DNA of 64,000 nt from Neonectria sp. B-13. Taxonomy: Eukaryota > Ascomycota > Sordariomycetes > Hypocreales > Nectriaceae. This document shows, in pieces, positions 11,277 to 21,820 of this stretch. The DNA lies in NCBI GenBank assembly GCA_002682825.1, contig NOKP01000001.1:2979296-3043295 (forward strand). Reading direction: 5' to 3'. A program made the position numbers and the translations under genes. Position 1 is the stretch's first letter, and each line of letters begins with the position of its first letter. The notes beneath the pieces are model-generated. The model had not been told where the DNA came from, ran no database searches, and was given only the letters and a program-made list of their open reading frames with translations.

Positions 11277-13937
11277 TTAAAAGTCTATCTCGATATCGTC
11301 ATCCTCGTTGTTAGCAGTGACAAAAATGAGTCTCGCTCCGCTACCAGTTGTCTGCCAGACCTGTGGTGGGTTGTTAGTGTGATAAGATGGATGACTGGAA
11401 ACGTGAAACTTACGTCGAGGGTGGTGTACTCCTCCAGAGCATTCATCCACTGGTCCTCAGTGAAGCCCTTGGCGATAACCCGCTCCTTGACCTTCCTCAT
11501 GCTTAGTTCGACACCAAGCTCGTCGTCCTCGGCGTCATCAGGACGGCAGGCACCCGTGTCGGCTAGAGCCTTGACCAGGTTGTATATCCTGCTGCTGGCG
11601 TTCAGGGTACGTCGTCCGGCAGTCATGTCGAGGTTAAGACTCTCCTTACTAGCCTCGATTAGACGCAGAGCTTCGTCAACGTCGTCCTGAGATACCACGT
11701 TGCTGAAGCGCAAACGGGCGAGAGCCTGTGCGAGGCGGACAACACCAAGAAGAGTACGAAGGGTTGTGTGGGTGAACTGCTTGCCCCTCTTCTCGGCCCG
11801 TTGCTGCTGGTCTCGCATGTGAACGTACGTCTTGACCATGTACTCCGAAACAGACTCGGGGACGACCGGACGGTATGTTCGAGCCTGGGCGACATACGAA
11901 CGTACTTCGTGGGGAGTAAATACCACGTTATCGGTGCCTATGTCCGGGTGGCGGCTGTTCATGTGCACGAACGTAACGTGCTTGGCAAGCTGCTCATCAG
12001 TCTCGCGAGATGGGGTATCAAGAAGCAAGAACATAACATCGAATCGAGACAAGAGCGCAGCAGGGAGGTTGATATTCTCGACAGGGGAGATGCGAGGGTT
12101 GTATCTTCCATAGATGGGATTGGCAGCAGCAAGGATAGAGGTGCGGGCGTTGAGGGTGGTGGAGATTCCGGCCTTAGAGATGGAGATGGTCTGCTGTTCC
12201 ATGACTTCGTGAATGGCAGTGCGGTCGTTCTCGTCCATCTTGTCGAATTCATCGATGGCGCAGATTCCGTTGTCGGCAAGGACCAGGGCACCACCTTCAA
12301 GGACCATCTCATCCGTGACGGGATCGCGCATGACGGCAGCAGTGAGACCGACACCACTGCTTCCACGACCAGAGGTATACACACCACGAGGGGCAACCTT
12401 GGAGATGTACTTGAGAAGCTGGGACTTGGCCACACCAGGGTCACCCATCAAGCAGATGTTGATGTCACCACGAATCTTCATGCCGTCGCCCATCTCCTTG
12501 GTAACGCCACCGATGAGTAGCAGCAGAAGCGCCTTCTTGACGTCAACATGTCCAAAAATCTCAGGGGCGATAGACTGTGCGAGTAGCTCGTACACCTGAC
12601 CACTCTGGCGATATTTTTCAATTCGTCGGACTAGCAGGGGATCGATAATCATCTCGCTATACGCCTTCTTGTGTTGACGAATGTGGTGTGCCTCAACGTA
12701 TGTATCGGTTAATAAGCCGGCTTTCATTGCCTTGAAACCAGTATACGGGGTGGGCAGGAATATGCCTGAAATATCAACCACATCACCAGGGTTGATTTGT
12801 CGGACTAGGGTACCGTGGCATAGGATGGTAAGACTTCGAGGAATCTGGCCGATGGGGACCTGTTCTGCCATCTCCTGAACCTTGACCTCCTGGAACGGCA
12901 AGAACTTGGAGGCTCGGGTGGAAGGGTTCAGTTGACCGTTGGCCTGGTTCGACTTGCAGTCCTCCGAGGGACACATTGTCAAGGGACCGTACTGCTTGTC
13001 GGAAATGGGCTGAAAGATTTCACAGCCGCATCGATCGCAGGTGTATGCGCTGACCTGAACAATTGGCTTCACGTCGGAAACTCGGGTGGCAATGGCTCGA
13101 ACGGTGATAAGGTGGCCGAGGTGCTCGCCGCGCACTTCTCGGACTGCCAAAGCCTTGATAGGCTTGCCGGAAGTACCTGTTCGGGGGCTGAAGACGAGAG
13201 TGTATCTTCGGGTGAGCTCAGCTGGGAATTTGTCTTCCTCGACGGTTGGATCTCGTTCCGCAGCCTCCTGGAGCTCTCGGTTTCTGGCTTGACGCCGTGC
13301 CATTAATACATCCAATACATCGTCCTTGAAGCTTTCATGGGGTTAGCGATAAGTGGGGTTAAACGACTGTAAGAGGACTCACGTCACGTCAGTGCTAGGT
13401 TGAGGCAACACCTCATCGACTGCTCTTGACACAATCTCGACGTAGTGCTTGGTGTTCATCTCGATAGAGTCAACGAGCCTCAGGTTCTCGTCGTCATCCA
13501 TCTGCGACTCCCACTGCAGCGTTGTCAGTGTCCATGCGAGTTCACCCTAGAGAGGTTCCAAGTATTTACCGTTACCAGGTCGTCCAGGTCGATTGTGGCT
13601 TCGTCAAGTGTTCGATCTGCCAGCTTTTGCAGCATTTCCTTGTACTTGTGCTTGGGGGCTTCTTTCCTGCGGCCCTGGCGACGACGATCCCCCGCTTGGT
13701 CGTCCTCGTCCATAAAGTCATACTCGTCGCTGAGCTCATCTTCGTCGATGGTGATGTTGCCAAGGGCAGTTGTGATGGTCTGTTCAGGCGACGTCTTGAA
13801 GTCGTTCAGGAATTCCTCGAAGGCCTCTGCAGCTTGGTTAGCGCCGGCGAAGAAGGAATTGCACAGCTCAGCGCCAGAGAGGGCTCACTTTGTTGCTTCT
13901 CGTAGCTGACGGGGGCTTTGAATTCGCGCAGCGCCAT
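11277..13937 (-). CDS. MCM7: Replicative helicase subunit Mcm7
   Basis: Five exons on the minus strand: 13889-13937, 13570-13826, 13383-13513, 11414-13331 and 11277-11360, giving 812 residues. Seen: a zinc-binding set CDRCGC and CPSEDC (Cys244, 247, 266, 271); MCM AAA+ core with Walker A GDPGVAKS (442-449), Walker B AIDEFDKM (Asp506, Glu507), the [20 protein letters not shown] block, SRFD arginine finger, and a C-terminal winged-helix part ending in [16 protein letters not shown]. The LNVWQ-like ending and the VNKDVLDVY-like junction distinguish Mcm7 from other MCMs. Role: subunit of the Mcm2-7 ring loaded at origins and later part of CMG helicase in the nucleus. Donor choice after exon 2 (GTAAAT at 13569) is preferred over GTAACG six bases earlier; it changes two residues (VT). 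Upstream DNA carries an MluI box and E2F-like sites. Confidence 0.93.
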
Positions 13938-14492
13938 GGTGAAGGATCTATTGCGGAACGCAAAGCCTGGAGGCGCTGTATGGAGTTGTGGGTTGTGGGT
14001 TGTGAGTTGCGAAGTGAGGGGCGGAAGAGTTGCACAGGACGGGATGAATTGGATGCGGTCGCAAACAAGACGGACGGTTGCTATGCACAAATTGGTGGGC
14101 TGGGGAAAGTCGCAGGGGCGGGCGCCTTCCGCGCTTCCAAAGTTCCACTCCTCAGACCTCCACCCTCAAAGAGCTCGACGCGTCGTTTCGCGTTTTCGCG
14201 TCGTGGTGTTACACCGCCACACATGCCGGTTTAATTGGAATGCGCCACAGTGGCACGTGGCGCGGGGACGGCTGCCGAAAGCCATGGAGCATTGGAGCCC
14301 TGGACGGGGAAGTCACCGATGGCGCGGCACGTGTGAGGTACCTCGGCTCCGGGACGGGAACGGAGTCGTCGACTCGTCGCATCCAGCAGCCCAGCTCTCG
14401 GAGCCCAAAAGAGCCGTCTCTTGCTTCCTCTCCCACGGTTTCTACGACTTCCGCGACAATCGATGCCTCCGTGAGGCTTGAAGCGACTCATC
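13938..14492. promoter_or_regulatory. Divergent promoter MCM7 / PEX1
   Basis: 555 bp between divergent starts. It contains an MluI box and two TTTCGCG words (14177-14200), ATTGG (reverse CCAAT) at 14091-14095 and 14234-14238, and CACGTG at 14254-14259 and 14328-14333. Confidence 0.6.
14177..14200. promoter_or_regulatory. MluI cell-cycle box plus tandem E2F-like TTTCGCG sites
   Basis: GACGCGTC (14177-14184) is a perfect palindrome containing the MCB core ACGCGT. Directly beside it are TTTCGCG (14186-14192) and TTTTCGCG (14193-14200). MCB/E2F-type elements bound by MBF drive G1/S transcription of MCM and other replication genes in yeasts. The cluster lies about 240 bp upstream of the MCM7 ATG. 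Binding is inferred from sequence only. Confidence 0.6.
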
Positions 14493-17400
14493 ATGGCTCC
14501 TAGAAAGAACCCCCAATCCGTCTCTGCCGAGGTCTCCCTCGCCCACCTGAAGAACTGCCTGGTCAACCTCCCCGTCCCGTTGGTGTCGCTACTTGTCAAC
14601 GTCAATACTGTGAGCAATTGCCCTGCAACCTTCGGGCCTCTGACATCGTCGCTGACACTTTAGTCTAGCCTGCCCAGAATGTCATCGTTGAGCTCGCCTT
14701 CCGAGACGCCTCGTCGACCGGCGCAAGCTCCCAGCCGCGCTCCGTGTTTGTGGGATGGACTGGCATGCCAAGCAAGAGGCGGACGGGCCCTCCTCCAGTT
14801 GGGCGCGATGGGCTCAATGGCATGAGGGGTTCATCACGCGATCAAGAAGTCCAGTTGGTCGAGCTTGACTCGACGCTGGCCAAGACGCTGGGACTTTCCG
14901 AAGGACAGAAGGTCACCGCAACCGTACACCTTGACCCTCCGTTGGCGCATACGATCAATATCGAACCACTCACTCCCGAGGATTGGGAGATTATCGAACT
15001 CCACGCATCATTCCTCGAATTCAACCTCCAGCTGCAAATCAGAGCGCTTCCGAACCCTGCCTACAAAACTAGCGACGGCACGAGCGTTCCACCACATCCG
15101 CTGACCCTCCACCTATCGCCGACCTCGACCGCAAATATCAAGGTTCTATCAGTGGAACCTGCACCTCCTGCGGACTCCCCTTTTGCCAAGATATCGCCAG
15201 ATGCGGAGGTCATCGTTGCGCCCAAGACGAGACAGAAGAGCTCGCAGAACAGTGGTGACCATCGAAGCGTTGCTAGTACGACCAAGTCCAAGCGAAGTGG
15301 TGCCAGTACTGTGCGTCGGCGGAGCGCCAGGGAAGAACGGAAACCCACAATGTTCCTCCGAGGTATCGACAGGACAGCTTGTGGTGAGTGGTTTGATGAG
15401 GAATCGACGACCCAGGACTTCAGTGTATGGGTTGACCAGGATCTACTCTTCACAAATGACTTCAGAGGCGTCAACTACGTTGTGGTGGACGTAATCAAGC
15501 CAGCCAGTCTCCAACAACCCCAGCCAGAAGATGGCTCTGCCCCAGCTGCCACCAACGCCTCTTCAAAAGTAATTGCTTACCTCAGACCATGGGTTGATCC
15601 TCCGAATAGTCAAACAGTAGCTCTATCGTCGCCGCTCTGTGCAACTCTGGGCTGTACAGGCATGGTCGGAGGTGTTGTCAAGCTTCAAGTGGCCCCTCAA
15701 CAACTTCCTCGAGGAACCGTTCAAGGTGTCAAGGTGTTTCCTTTTGTTGCTGGTTCCAAGACGCCAGAAGGTCTCAATTTTGGCGGCGAGTCCAAGGCAA
15801 AGAAAGAGGAGTCTGCCAAAACCTTCCGCCAGATTTATGCAGCCTCAAAGGGCTCCGACGGGCTCCTACAAGGACCCCTGACTGATGGAGGTGTGATCGG
15901 ACTCTACAATGGTCTTGATGCTCCACAAGGGTGGGATGGAGGTATCATCAAGTTCACATACAGTTCGGAATTCTTATCACAAGAGCAGAAAAAAGACGCC
16001 GTCAACTGGATAATTGGTCTTGACTCTAAGTTACCAATCGACTTTCAGCCACCTACACCCCGGCCTTCGTGGTTATTCGAATCCGACTCATTTGAGAGGC
16101 AACCTGGTCATGACTCTCTGCTTGTTGGGATTGATTCCCTTCTAGAAAGTCTACAATCTCAACTTGCTCACATGTCTTCAGTCCTGCTGACTGGAGGCAT
16201 GGGCTCCGGCAAGACTTCTGTTGCGAAATACTTGGCACAGAAATTGCGAGAGGAAACACTCTTCTACACTCTATACTACCCCTGCCGCAAGCTAGTCAAC
16301 GACGAAACCAGAATTTCCACAATCAAGGAAACTCTGCATCGCTTGTTCATGTCCGCAAGCTGGGGAGCGAGGTTAAACGGAAGGGCCGTGGTCGTTCTTG
16401 ATGACATGGACAAACTGTGCCCGGTTGAGACAGAGCTCCAGGTCGGAAATGACAACGGCCGAAGCCGACAGATCAGCGAAATCATCGGCTCGGTCGTAAG
16501 ACAATACTGCACCAGAGATAGTGGTGTGGTGCTGCTCGCGACGGCTGAGGGGAAGGAATCCCTCAACAACGTGGTTATCGGTGGCCACGTGGTTCGTGAT
16601 ATCGTTGAACTAAAAGCCCCTGACAAGGAGGCGAGGCGCCGAGTCATGGAATCGATTGTGAACCAGGACGCTGTGGCGGTTGAGGATGCGCCCTCACGGT
16701 TCGGTGACAATAGTCGACCGCAGACTGCTAATGGTAGCGTTGGAGATGAACACGGCGCATGGATGGATGGAGCGAGCCACACGAGTCGGGAACAACCGGC
16801 AACGAAAGCTGGTGGCTTCATTCTGGATCCAGATCTCGACTTCCTCGATATCGCCGGATCGACTGACGGGTACATGCCCGGAGACTTGACGGTCTTCGTG
16901 TCAAGGGCACGTAACGAGGCCATCATTCGCGCCATCGCTGAGTCTCCAGGCTCTGACTCGACTGCTATCCACCTCAGCCGAGCCGATTTCGACAAGGCCC
17001 TCAAGGGATTTACGCCAGCTTCACTGAGAAACGTGACGCTGCAAACCTCTTCGACAAGCTTCAAGTCCATCGGCGGGCTACAAGAAACGCGAAAAGTGCT
17101 CCTAGAAACTTTGCAGTACCCTACCAAGTACGCTCCAATCTTTGCTCAATGTCCTCTTCGGTTACGATCTGGTCTCCTTCTTTATGGCTACCCAGGCTGT
17201 GGCAAAACTCTGCTTGCCAGCGCCGTGGCGGGTGAGTGCGGCCTCAACTTCATCAGTGTCAAGGGCCCCGAAATCTTGAACAAGTATATCGGCGCGTCTG
17301 AGAAGAGTGTACGCGACCTTTTCGACCGGGCCTCGGCTGCAAAGCCTTGTGTGCTCTTCTTTGACGAGTTCGACTCCATCGCACCTAAGCGAGGCCATGA

Positions 17401-18202
17401 CTCGACTGGCGTGACGGACCGAGTGGTCAACCAGCTTCTTACGCAAATGGACGGTGCTGAGGGATTGTCCGGAGTGTACGTGCTGGCGGCCACGTCCCGT
17501 CCTGACCTGATCGACCCTGCCCTGCTCCGGCCTGGTCGTCTGGACAAGTCACTGCTCTGTGACATGCCCAATCTGGAAGATCGAGTGGATATCATCAAGG
17601 CATTGTTCGAGAAGGTCCGGTTGGCAGATGAGCTGGTCGAATCCGATCAGCCTCTAACGGATATCGCCCGCCGAACCGAGGGGTTCTCTGGAGCAGATAT
17701 CCAGGCCTTGGTATCCAACGCACAGCTAGAGGCCATTCATGACGTCCTAGATGTCGACGGCCCTGCGGTCACTTCTAGACGCCCGAACGGTGATTCTGGG
17801 AAGCCGAACACGACCCCAAGCTTCGTTCAGTTCCGCTATGGAACCAACTCTCAGCCGTCGGCCGACGTAACGCCCAAGAGCAAGTCTGCCGCGGTCATTG
17901 AGAACGCGTCGATTCTTTCCAAGCTCGACGAGATCAAGATGGCCCGTAAGAGGACGAAGCAGGGACACGGGATTCCCGCTGTCGCGAACGCGGCGGACAA
18001 GGCTCAGGCCAGCGAACAGAGGGAGGTGGTGATTGGATGGGACCATTTAATCAAGGCGCTTGACAACACCAGGGCGAGTATCAGCGTCGATGAGAAGGCG
18101 CGGCTGCATAGGATCTACACGGAGTTTGTGGTGGGACGAAGCGGACAGATGAAGGATGGGCAGGGCAGTATGGAGATTGGGGGGAGGAGTAGTTTGATGT
18201 AA
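14493..18202 (+). CDS. PEX1: Peroxisomal AAA+ ATPase Pex1 (peroxin-1)
   Basis: Exons 14493-14609 and 14669-18202 give 1216 residues. The N-terminal double-psi-barrel-like domain (LVSLLVN, AQNVIVELAFRD, VFVGWTGMPSK, then VTATVHLDPPLAHTINIEPL) is typical of Pex1. The first AAA domain has Walker A GGMGSGKTS (from residue 548) but a Walker B VVVLDDMD, with Asp in place of the catalytic Glu. The second AAA domain is canonical: GYPGCGKTLL (Walker A at 879-886), VLFFDEFD (Walker B at 934-941, Glu939), the ILNKYIGASEKSVRDLFDRA pore/linker region and RPGRLD. Role: with Pex6 it forms a hexamer on the peroxisome membrane that extracts ubiquitylated Pex5 for recycling in matrix-protein import. The acceptor TCTAG at 14668 is used because only it restores the conserved frame. 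Confidence 0.93.
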
Positions 18203-18341
18203 GATATTGATCCCGACGGTGTGGACGGACTCATCACGGTCTTTGATGATTCTCGATAGACTTTTCAACTTGGATCCTGTTCAGGTGACTTCCTCGGCCG
18301 GTATCTTCAACATGGTGAACCCTCGTCTCTGTCTGTAGACA

Positions 18342-19394
18342 CTATTGGTCGTTGATAATACCCGGCAGCTGCTTCAGGACCGGCTCATGAACAGCGTCCC
18401 TCGCGGCAATCAGCCCCCGGTTCCGACTCAAGTCCCTTCCGGCGCCGAAATCAATGGCCCGTCCGTCCAAGTCGGTCACCGTGCCGCCGACCTCGGTGAA
18501 GATGAGCTGGGCGCCGGCGTGGTCCCAGACGTGCATCTTGGTGTCGGGCCTCGCGGGGATGCGCACGTGCAGGTCGCCGCCGCCGATGATGAGGGCCGCG
18601 TACCGGATGTGCGAGGACCACACCTCGGTGCTGGGGAACGGAGCGCCGAAGCTGTCGGCCAGGCGCCGGATGAGGTCGTGCCGGGACGACTTGCTCGTCA
18701 GGCAGTCGATGATGTGCATGTCCTTGAGGTCCGGCGTGGCCGTGAGCGGCGGGAGCGGGCGCGCGGGCTCGAGGCCGTGAGCCGTCATGGTGCGGATGGA
18801 CGAGCCCTGGTCTTTCACGGCGGACAGCATGATTCCCAGGCCTTCCGTGTCGACGCTTGACTCCTTTACTCGGCCGTCCTGGAGGCGGAGGTTGGGACAT
18901 CCCAGCACGCCCAGCACCTCGCGGCCGTCCTCGATCAGCGCGAGAGACACAGCGTACTGCTCGCCTCGCAGGAACGTCGCCGTGCCGTCGATGGGGTCCA
19001 TGACCCAGAACCGGCCAGTCGGGCCTCCCTGGCCACGGCCTCCGAGATCGATCAGGTCCAGCATCTCGTCGACCGACGCCGGGCTCGCCAATGCGACGCC
19101 CGTCTCGGGGTCCGCGAGGCTCGTCGACGACACCAGCTCCCACACGCGGTCCCTCAAAGCCGAGTCGCTCCGCAGGGCCTCGGAGGTCTCCTCGCCGAGG
19201 AAGGCATCGCCGGGGAAGACGGCGGCGAGCGCGGCGATGAGGAGGGCCTGCGCGGCGAAGTCGGCCACGGTGACGGGGGATGCATCTTCCTTTGTGATTT
19301 CGCTGACGGACGAGAGGACCTTCTTGGTGAGAACGGAAGCTCTCAGCACGGCCAGCTCGGCGATGTGCCGCTCGCGGGCGAACGGGGCGGTCAT
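18342..19394 (-). CDS. MET22: 3'(2'),5'-bisphosphate nucleotidase, Met22/Hal2 type
   Basis: A single exon of 350 codons, ATG 19394-19392. Inositol-monophosphatase superfamily metal-site motifs: TKEDASPVTVADFAAQ (residues 35-49), FLGEE (Glu68, Glu69), WVMDPIDGTATFLRG (DPIDGT 133-138), and WDHAGAQLIF (Trp290, Asp291). The SPVTVADFAAQALL block is the Hal2/Met22 signature, rather than inositol monophosphatase itself. Role: removes the 3' phosphate of PAP and PAPS in the cytosol, protecting sulfate assimilation and RNA processing; it is the lithium- and sodium-sensitive target in yeast. Length fits the family (about 350). It converges on PEX1 with only 139 bp between stops. Confidence 0.9.
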   Translation of the reverse strand: MTAPFARERHIAELAVLRASVLTKKVLSSVSEITKEDASPVTVADFAAQALLIAALAAVFPGDAFLGEETSEALRSDSALRDRVWELVSSTSLADPETGVALASPASVDEMLDLIDLGGRGQGGPTGRFWVMDPIDGTATFLRGEQYAVSLALIEDGREVLGVLGCPNLRLQDGRVKESSVDTEGLGIMLSAVKDQGSSIRTMTAHGLEPARPLPPLTATPDLKDMHIIDCLTSKSSRHDLIRRLADSFGAPFPSTEVWSSHIRYAALIIGGGDLHVRIPARPDTKMHVWDHAGAQLIFTEVGGTVTDLDGRAIDFGAGRDLSRNRGLIAARDAVHEPVLKQLPGIINDQ

Positions 19395-19767
19395 GGCGGG
19401 AGAAGTGGGCTGAGGAGCAGCAAGTTGGGTGGTTTGTCAGGATGGTTGGAGTAAGTCAGCGTGATGCAAGTCTGGCAGGTGGGTTAAAATAAAATAAAAT
19501 AAAAAAGTACGGAGGAAAAGGCCATGTTTTGTACCGGGAGTAAGGCAGTTGTAGCTCTGCACTGTGCCATACGTTGTCAGTCGACGATTGGCGAAGGTGG
19601 TGGTGATGGTCAACTTGGAGTTCCCCACTCCACTCTGCAACCAGAACGGCATCCACAGTGAAAGTAGACATCACCTCACCTGAGTTTGTCGGTCCAATTA
19701 TTCAACATCACGGCCCGAACCTCGGCGCATCACACATGACAACTTGCGAAGTTTCCATTCATGCCCC
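19395..19767. other. Intergenic region upstream of MET22
   Basis: 373 bp between the deaminase stop (19768) and the MET22 start, both genes on the minus strand. A TAAAATAAAATAAAATAAAA run (19487-19505) is an A/T-rich element that could be part of the core promoter or the deaminase 3' end. No coding signal. Confidence 0.4.
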
Positions 19768-21820
19768 TTACGCCCTGCCTCTTTTCCCATCTGAAGTTCC
19801 GAAGGCTTCCAAATCGATCCTGAACATATCTTCACCTCGCCTCAGAATCAACTCCTCACACCCAGCATCACAAACAACCTCTTCCAAGCTGCCCAAGTCA
19901 TACACTGGGCACTTCCTCCCCATGTTTGCTGAGAATTCCCCCGCCGACATATTTTTGACACTGAATCTCAGGGGCCTTGATTCACCAACAGGCGGTGGTC
20001 CTGTCGTATATTCAACGTGCAGATTCAGAGAACCAGGGAGGCGTAAATAGTCCGTATCACCACTCTTGACACTGCGCCACTGTTTGTCCTCATCGCATGG
20101 GACTGGCTCCTCTTCCTTCTCGTAGATTGGCGAGGCCACAGACACTGCTGATTCGATGACCGGGTTGCTTTCGAATCTTACAACCTTTTCGGGGGGTGGA
20201 GGGAGAGGAATTGCTTGACGCTCTGCGTCCGGGAGATCTGCGAAGCTGGTGTTCTGGGCTTCTGCCGTTGAGTTGCTGGAATGTGAACGACTCCCCTCGG
20301 GGACCACGGTATCATCGCTGTCGGAAACCTGGAGCCCCTCTGGGTCTTCCTCCCCAAGTGTCAAAATCGTTGATCTTTGACTCATCGTAGATGGTGCTGT
20401 GCTTTCGCGGGGATCTTCCATCTTGGTTGCTGTGTTGTTGAGTATCTGGTTGATCTTATCTATAGCTGTCCGTTCCAAGTCCATGGTGAACTGCTGGTCC
20501 ATAACAGTCATACCACCTGAAAGCAGCCGCCAACCTTCATACAGCCTTCCATGGGTTCCCGTGCAGGAGAAGTTGGAATGATTCGAGATTAGCGCATTGC
20601 AGAGATAGCATGCTTTCTTGCTCGACGCAATGATTCGGGGAGGATTCGAGCTTTGTCGCCTTCGGAGATACCAGACGAGTTGAACTTCAGCGTGGACTTT
20701 GGCTTCTTTTTCAAGCTTCTTCAGTGTCTTAACGAAAAAATTTGGCTTCTTTTTCAGTTTAGTTCTAAGTGTGGCAGCCAAAACATCCGTCTGCCAACCT
20801 GTTTGGTGAGTATCCGTGATCCGCTGCAGGACCGTTGTCAGCCCAGTGGGCTTTGTTCGCTCATACCGGGAGAACAAGTCTGGCTCTAGTGTCACAATGA
20901 CGGTAGAAGCTCGACGAGCGCTGGAAGAGCTTCTTGCGATGTTGACTAGGTTTGATGCTGATTTCTTGTACGCCGCGATCTTCCGTACTATGCTGAGTAG
21001 AGTTGGGAGAGTCTCTGATACCACTTTTGGCCGGACATAACCGAAGCCTCTCTTCAAAATGTTTTCGAGATTTGGAGTCATATAGATCTGATAAAAGTCG
21101 GTGACTATGGCTTCGAGATCACTGTCCTTTTTCGATGGAGACATCTCCCGTTTTGGTGGCCTTGCACGATAGCGGCGCAATCGCAACGCCGCGTTTTTGC
21201 TCATCGTGGAAAGCGTTGTGATGCTCTCATCCTTTGGAAGGTGACTCAGCCCCGTAACGACAGTTTCCAACACGTCCTCAATAGGTGGTTTCATTTTATT
21301 TTTCAGTTCTGATCTGATAAGCCTGGTGTGCAGAAGGATCTTCTGGCGACATGTCGAAACGATGGCGCTGAAAACGCCATCGAGGAGGCATTCACGAGAA
21401 ACTATACATATGTGAGCCGAGAACGCGAACGAAGCCCAGTAATCCCGTTTACTTGCTGGTTGAAGCCTTTTGTAAAATGGCGAATATTCTGTCGAACCCT
21501 TCCTTCACAGACTGCAAATACGGTGATGGACACGACTTTATCGCGTTGATTGCTAGCATAATAGTAAGGCCCGGCGATGATTCTTCAACACAGACGGCGG
21601 TGACTCCGTATCGGTCTTCTCGAATGCTAGAGAGGAATGCCAAGGTGGAAGTCAAACGACGTTCGTCGCGACAAGACAGCGCACGAGTTGATCGACTGTC
21701 AGGTCCGTCGTGTTCCGTGGAGAGCCGGCTTGGCTCAGCATAATGTCTTCCGAGATAGGACAAGAGGGCAACGTCCTCTGCGCACCTCATCTGAAAACGT
21801 GAAATCTCCGAGTGGGCCAT
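19768..21820 (-). CDS. OTT_1508-like (fungal) zinc-dependent deaminase-fold protein
   Basis: Two exons, 21453-21820 and 19768-21367 (donor GTAAAC, acceptor TTTTCAG), give 655 residues. The join restores frame exactly (AA + C) and reads through CRQKILLHTRLIRSELKNK into KPPIEDVLETV. The N-terminal part (RFQMRCAEDVALLSYLGRHY, LAFLSSI, TAVCVEE) looks like the helical N-domain of fungal family members. The deaminase core has KVHAEVQLVWYL (His348, Glu350) and SSKKACYLCNALI (Cys376, Cys379), the HxE...CxxC zinc site of the cytidine deaminase-like superfamily, in the arrangement I recall for Pfam OTT_1508_deam, a family derived from bacterial polymorphic toxins. The 300-residue C-terminal extension is acidic/Ser-rich with no domain I know. 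Substrate is unknown. An open frame without ATG continues upstream to 21928, so an additional 5' exon may exist. Confidence 0.75.

Noticed and set aside
11768..12520. 250-codon open frame antisense to MCM7
   Set aside because: Opposite-strand reading of the conserved MCM AAA+ core; low-complexity Gly/Asp/Val composition with no domain.
13315..13315. Assigning the helicase as Mcm5 or another MCM paralogue
   Set aside because: The DDVLDVL junction, the [11 protein letters not shown]-terminus and the zinc-motif spacing fit Mcm7; upstream exons complete an Mcm7-like N-terminus.
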